Source: Flavobacterium frigidimaris (GTDB taxonomy: Bacteria; Bacteroidota; Bacteroidia; Flavobacteriales; Flavobacteriaceae). Taken from it: a stretch of DNA of 64,000 bases. The notes beneath the pieces were generated by a model. The model saw only the letters and a list, made by a program, of their open reading frames with translations. It did not search any database and had not been told where the DNA came from. Made by a program: the position numbers and the translations under genes. Location of the stretch: the NCBI GenBank assembly GCA_900129595.1, contig FQWG01000007.1:124001-188000 (forward strand). The letters are read 5' to 3'. Below, one piece after another: positions 60,833-64,000 of the stretch (position 1 is its first letter; the number at the start of each line of letters is the position of its first letter).

Positions 60833-61526
60833 CTGTGGGTGTTTCTAGAGTTAGCCTTTCTAAAATTTCCTGTGGACTTAAATTTTCAAAGTTTTCAGGA
60901 CTTAAAGAAAACAGGGAGTTTTCCATTAAATCAGCAAATTCATTAATACCTTTGTTAGTCAGTACGCTATAATTAGTATCAAATAACGATTGTAAATTAT
61001 TATCTTGTTCCACATTAATTTTAACAAAAGGAATTTTATGCGTTATTCTGTAAATTAATGATTCCCAGCAAAAAAGAGCAGGATTTGTTTTGTATTTAGT
61101 GAAGTTTTCAGACACGATAATATTTTGTTCTATAAAGGCTAAAGGCTCTTCTGCTGATTTACTGATTTGAAATTTTAGTTCTTCCAATTCATTTTCAGAA
61201 TAAAACAATACAAGCTTTTTAAATAGGTAGGGATCCTCTTCTACAGTAAGAATGTGTTCTTTTAACTCTTTGAATTGTGTGTCTTCTGGAATTTTTGCCA
61301 AAATAAGTAATGAAGTGTTTTTATCAATATCATTGCTTTCTATGGCATTTTTACAAGCTTCAAAATATTGGTTTTGATTCTCCAGAATATCAAGATCATC
61401 CTTTTCAATTACTAACCAAAAAGATATTTTTTCTTGATTAAGCGGAAAAGAGTATAAATTACCTACTGACGACTCTCGGAGTAGAAAGCCATGATTTTGA
61501 AAAATATTGTTAACTATTGTTTTCAT
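60822..61526 (-). CDS. ABC-three-component middle component protein
   Basis: A 234-residue acidic protein (MKTIVNNIFQNHGFLLRESS). The alpha/beta pattern runs through FWLVIEKDDLDILENQNQYF, SLLILAKIPEDTQFKEL and FAWE-like CWESLIYRIT. It lies between the effector-type gene and the ABC ATPase, overlapping the first by 17 and the second by 11 bases. That is the defining place of the middle component in ABC-3C systems. The family assignment rests mainly on size and context, and the biochemical role is unknown, probably an adaptor. Confidence 0.7.
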   Translation of the reverse strand: MKTIVNNIFQNHGFLLRESSVGNLYSFPLNQEKISFWLVIEKDDLDILENQNQYFEACKNAIESNDIDKNTSLLILAKIPEDTQFKELKEHILTVEEDPYLFKKLVLFYSENELEELKFQISKSAEEPLAFIEQNIIVSENFTKYKTNPALFCWESLIYRITHKIPFVKINVEQDNNLQSLFDTNYSVLTNKGINEFADLMENSLFSLSPENFENLSPQEILERLTLETPTDEN

Positions 61527-62808
61527 TTAGTTTTAGTTTTGCATCTGCTAGTTTTATTAATGAAACTTTACCCCAGGCGGTAATTCTAGTATAGTTTTTT
61601 TTAATTATTGGATCCTTATCTTCAACATCTATAATGTTGTTGATTTCTAGATATAAGGAGTCTACATTAATGCTTGAGGTGATAAGATTATGTCCAGCAT
61701 ATGGAATTTCTAGATCTGTGTTTTTGATATTTGTTATAATATCACGGCAGACATCTTTTTTTAGGTCCTCTCCTTCACATATAATTGTTGGAAACGAACG
61801 ACTTTTCTCAGCACATACCCAAACGAAATCATTTTTTACATTGCCATCAAAAAGTCGCAGTTGATGTAGAATTTTACAAAACCCTCTTTTAAATTCATTT
61901 TTTTGAATATTATTATCCTTATAATCTGAAATAGAGTCCATTTTAAAGGATCTATTAGGCATAATGTTTCTGATAAATTGTACTAATTCGGAAGCATTCA
62001 AATCGTTTATTTCAACAATATAGTTTGCAAGTTTTTGTTTTTCATCTTCAGTAATATCATCATCATCTAATTCCATGCAGTATTCCTGATAATAACGATT
62101 TAAATCTGCTTTTGTGAGATATAAGTAGTAATCAGGATTAAATGATTCATTTAGATTATCATGATCAAGGATATTTTTAAAATCAATAAAACTAATAGGC
62201 TCAGTGAATGCTGCATTATTTTCACTTTTCTTACTTTTATGAATTATACTATGAATTTTTATAACCTGTGTTAATATGATATTCTCCAAAAACTGTCTTG
62301 ATGTTTTAATATAATCAGGACTTAATTTCCAAGCAGTATCATTAAAATTTATTGAATAGTAAATACTTATTTGTTCTTCTATGAAACTATCAATTTCGTC
62401 TAATGGGCAATGAGTTTTTGTATTGTATATGCAAATTTTCATAGGCGGGTGAGCTCCCTCAATGTCAGTGACAGTTTTGTCATGTATATATTGTGCCAAA
62501 TGGAAGAAGGCATCATTACATTTATATTTGACTGATTTTTTAACTAAATCTTTAAATGCCGATTCATATCTACTATAATATGTGCTTTTAACTGCTTTAA
62601 CCTGATGGATTGACTTTATTACTTGATTATGAAGTATTGCAAAATCTTCCAAGCTGTCCAATTGTAAAGAGTAATTGTTGGCCGCCGTGACATCATTTAA
62701 TATTTTAAGTGTTTGGTAAAGAGCAACTTTTCCTTGATAGACAAAGCCACTCCATGTTGATATTGCACTATGGACTATTTCACTATTAATATCGTCAAGT
62801 TGGCTCAT
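61510..62808 (-). CDS. ABC-three-component effector protein with N-terminal nuclease-like domain
   Basis: A 432-residue protein. The N-terminal 110 residues look like the Cap4/DUF4297-type nuclease fold. A Tyr-Gln pair lies in SGFVYQGKVALYQTL, then Glu54-Asp55 (SLEDFAIL) and, 14 residues later, Gln69-Val-Lys71 (HQVKAVK), the D-(x)n-QxK arrangement of restriction-endonuclease-like enzymes. The remainder (residues 150-430) is a helical C-terminal domain of ABC-3C type. It is the first gene of the four-gene array and overlaps the middle component by 17 bases. The upstream 458-base region must contain the promoter. Enzyme activity is inferred from motifs only. Confidence 0.75.
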   Translation of the reverse strand: MSQLDDINSEIVHSAISTWSGFVYQGKVALYQTLKILNDVTAANNYSLQLDSLEDFAILHNQVIKSIHQVKAVKSTYYSRYESAFKDLVKKSVKYKCNDAFFHLAQYIHDKTVTDIEGAHPPMKICIYNTKTHCPLDEIDSFIEEQISIYYSINFNDTAWKLSPDYIKTSRQFLENIILTQVIKIHSIIHKSKKSENNAAFTEPISFIDFKNILDHDNLNESFNPDYYLYLTKADLNRYYQEYCMELDDDDITEDEKQKLANYIVEINDLNASELVQFIRNIMPNRSFKMDSISDYKDNNIQKNEFKRGFCKILHQLRLFDGNVKNDFVWVCAEKSRSFPTIICEGEDLKKDVCRDIITNIKNTDLEIPYAGHNLITSSINVDSLYLEINNIIDVEDKDPIIKKNYTRITAWGKVSLIKLADAKLKLNENNS

Positions 62809-63266
62809 TTTCTGTTAGTTATATTTAATAAGAGAGTATATATTTCGTGATTAGTCCTCTGTTATTTTCAAAATAACTTGAAGGTGACTAGCAAAAATAA
62901 CCTATTTAGGATGTTGTTTGTACGGAAAACCGTAATAGATATCTTTAAGTATGATTTAATACTGTCAGCCATAATCTAATGTTTATCTTTTGCCCTACAA
63001 ATTAATTTCACTTTCTTACTGGTACGGAACACGATGCGTCATGCTTACATCTTCCCCGAATACGTTCATGTGCTTTGAATTACCTGTCATTGATAGGAAA
63101 TACTAGGGAATCACTTATAAATGGCATTTTAGTTGGTTAAATATATCTGCCTATTTCATAACTAAATGAATCACATACCACGTTATCGTTATAGCAAGTT
63201 ACATAATTACACTTTTTTTACCACAGTTTTTACATATGTATCTTTAAACTCCAAGTCCATTATATT
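62809..63266. other. Gene-free stretch upstream of the ABC-3C array
   Basis: About 460 bases between two minus-strand genes. It contains TATTTTTG on the minus strand (62899-62892), a -7-like box without a -33 partner, and a small hairpin TACGG-AAAA-CCGTA (62921-62934). The promoter of the array is expected here. No gene was recognised. Confidence 0.5.
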
Positions 63267-64000
63267 TTAATCAAATTTAACCTTAGGCAGCCCCTTAACA
63301 ATCTCTACAGTTTGCACACTTACATTGATAATACTCAAAATTAAATCTAAAATATATCTCGGATTCCCAACTTCGTCAGCCCAATCGTTTGGATCATTTT
63401 TGATGCCGCTGTCTTTGTGGGTGGTTACGGCGTAACGCTCCATAACCCATTCTATTGCAGATTTGCCATTTACAACATATTCGTAAGCTGTTTCAGGAAT
63501 GTTTGAAATAGAAATACGGCTGTTGTAAATGATGGTTTCTTTTTGATTTTTCTTAGGGAAGCGCATTTTTTCTACTCTGTAAAATTCACTTTCGGCTCCT
63601 TTTATCTGGACGGTATCAAAAGCCGGAACGGTTTCATAATTGATATGGAGTTCTGCGAGTTCTCGACCTGCTTTGCTAAATTTCCAAAAATCCTTAACAT
63701 CCTCTACCAAAGGTAAACGAGGCAACATTTTCTTTAAGTCATTGGCAAAGATTTCGCGGTATTCTGGACAATGTAGTAAACCATATACATAATAGAAAAG
63801 GTCTTCTTTGGTTACGTTTTTCCCATATTGATTTTTAGCTCTTTCGAGTATAAAATCACTCACACCATCACGACGGATGAAGTCACTTTTGTCACCAGTA
63901 TCGAATAATCCTTTTTGGGCATGATTGTTTTCTTCGTAATAATATAGTGGAAAACATTGGGAATCTCCAATAATATGAAGATCAGGAATAGATGAAGATA
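63267..64000 (-). CDS. Type ISP restriction-modification enzyme, C-terminal part (runs off right edge)
   Basis: The frame is open from the stop at 63267 to the window edge, about 244 residues, without an internal start needed. Upstream codons continue LHIIGDSQCFPLYYYEE. C-terminal landmarks are ILERAKNQYGKN, KEDLFYYVYGLLHCPEYREI, LPRLPLVEDVKDFWKFSKAG, and NGKSAIEWVMERYAVTTHKD followed by SGIKNDPNDW. These belong to the C-terminal, target-recognition region of type ISP (LlaGI-like) enzymes, single polypeptides with nuclease, helicase and methyltransferase domains. The catalytic parts lie outside the window, so intactness is unknown. It is on the same strand as the ABC-3C array. Confidence 0.87.
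   Translation of the reverse strand, partial: SSSIPDLHIIGDSQCFPLYYYEENNHAQKGLFDTGDKSDFIRRDGVSDFILERAKNQYGKNVTKEDLFYYVYGLLHCPEYREIFANDLKKMLPRLPLVEDVKDFWKFSKAGRELAELHINYETVPAFDTVQIKGAESEFYRVEKMRFPKKNQKETIIYNSRISISNIPETAYEYVVNGKSAIEWVMERYAVTTHKDSGIKNDPNDWADEVGNPRYILDLILSIINVSVQTVEIVKGLPKVKFD

Overview
The window is a piece of chromosome from a member of the Bacteroidetes, almost certainly a Flavobacterium close to F. johnsoniae. The evidence is the gldK-gldL-gldM-gldN order with a gldN paralogue (gldO) just downstream, AT-rich DNA, starts without Shine-Dalgarno sequences, and promoters of the form TTTG-N19..21-TAnnTTTG.

Positions 1-37.5 kb look like ordinary core genome. First comes the minus-strand gliding/type IX secretion operon gldKLMN, then a separately transcribed gldO cut by the left edge. 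Next are an arginase-fold protein without its metal-binding histidine, topA, miaB, a GxxExxY protein enclosed by inverted repeats, a sigma-54-type activator, lptE, an acidic repeat protein, secG, groES-groEL, a nucleotide pyrophosphatase and a SulP transporter. A LytS/LytTR two-component pair sits opposite an outer-membrane protein gene, with paired 14-bp direct repeats between them. Then come an S24 repressor facing a small gene across two operator-like palindromes, several small conserved genes (YkgJ, DoxX, DUF3754, Mpo1-like, YfbM), yggS, an AAA ATPase, and an AraC regulator / RclC-like membrane protein / second membrane protein cluster. Between the core genes lie several dispersed flavobacterial repeats.

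From about 37.5 kb onward the content is accessory. It starts with small unknown genes and a mutagenesis/damage cluster: SRAP protein, DnaE-type polymerase and Y-family polymerase. The polymerase pair has a well-formed promoter overlapped by the palindrome GTTC-N7-GAAC. A histone H1-like gene, two tandem secreted paralogues, a broken ClpB/TssH fragment and an orphan PD-(D/E)XK nuclease-like gene follow.

Positions 50.4-55.5 kb carry a PRTRC (ParB-related, ThiF-related) cassette: ThiF, B, F, C, E, a DUF932 protein and an SSB, tightly packed with ATGA overlaps. PRTRC cassettes are known from plasmids and integrated elements, so the region is probably an integrated element; its ParB-like protein is not in view.

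Positions 56.0-62.8 kb hold the most interesting locus, a compact four-gene minus-strand array. A protein with an N-terminal QxK-type nuclease signature, a small middle protein and a Rad50-like ABC ATPase with a CxxC hook form an ABC-three-component-like conflict system. It is followed by a large HD-domain plus Hsp90-type ATPase protein. Next to it the C-terminal part of a type ISP restriction-modification enzyme runs off the right edge. Together these look like a defence island carried on the PRTRC-bearing element. No tRNA, rRNA, CRISPR array or complete insertion sequence was seen.
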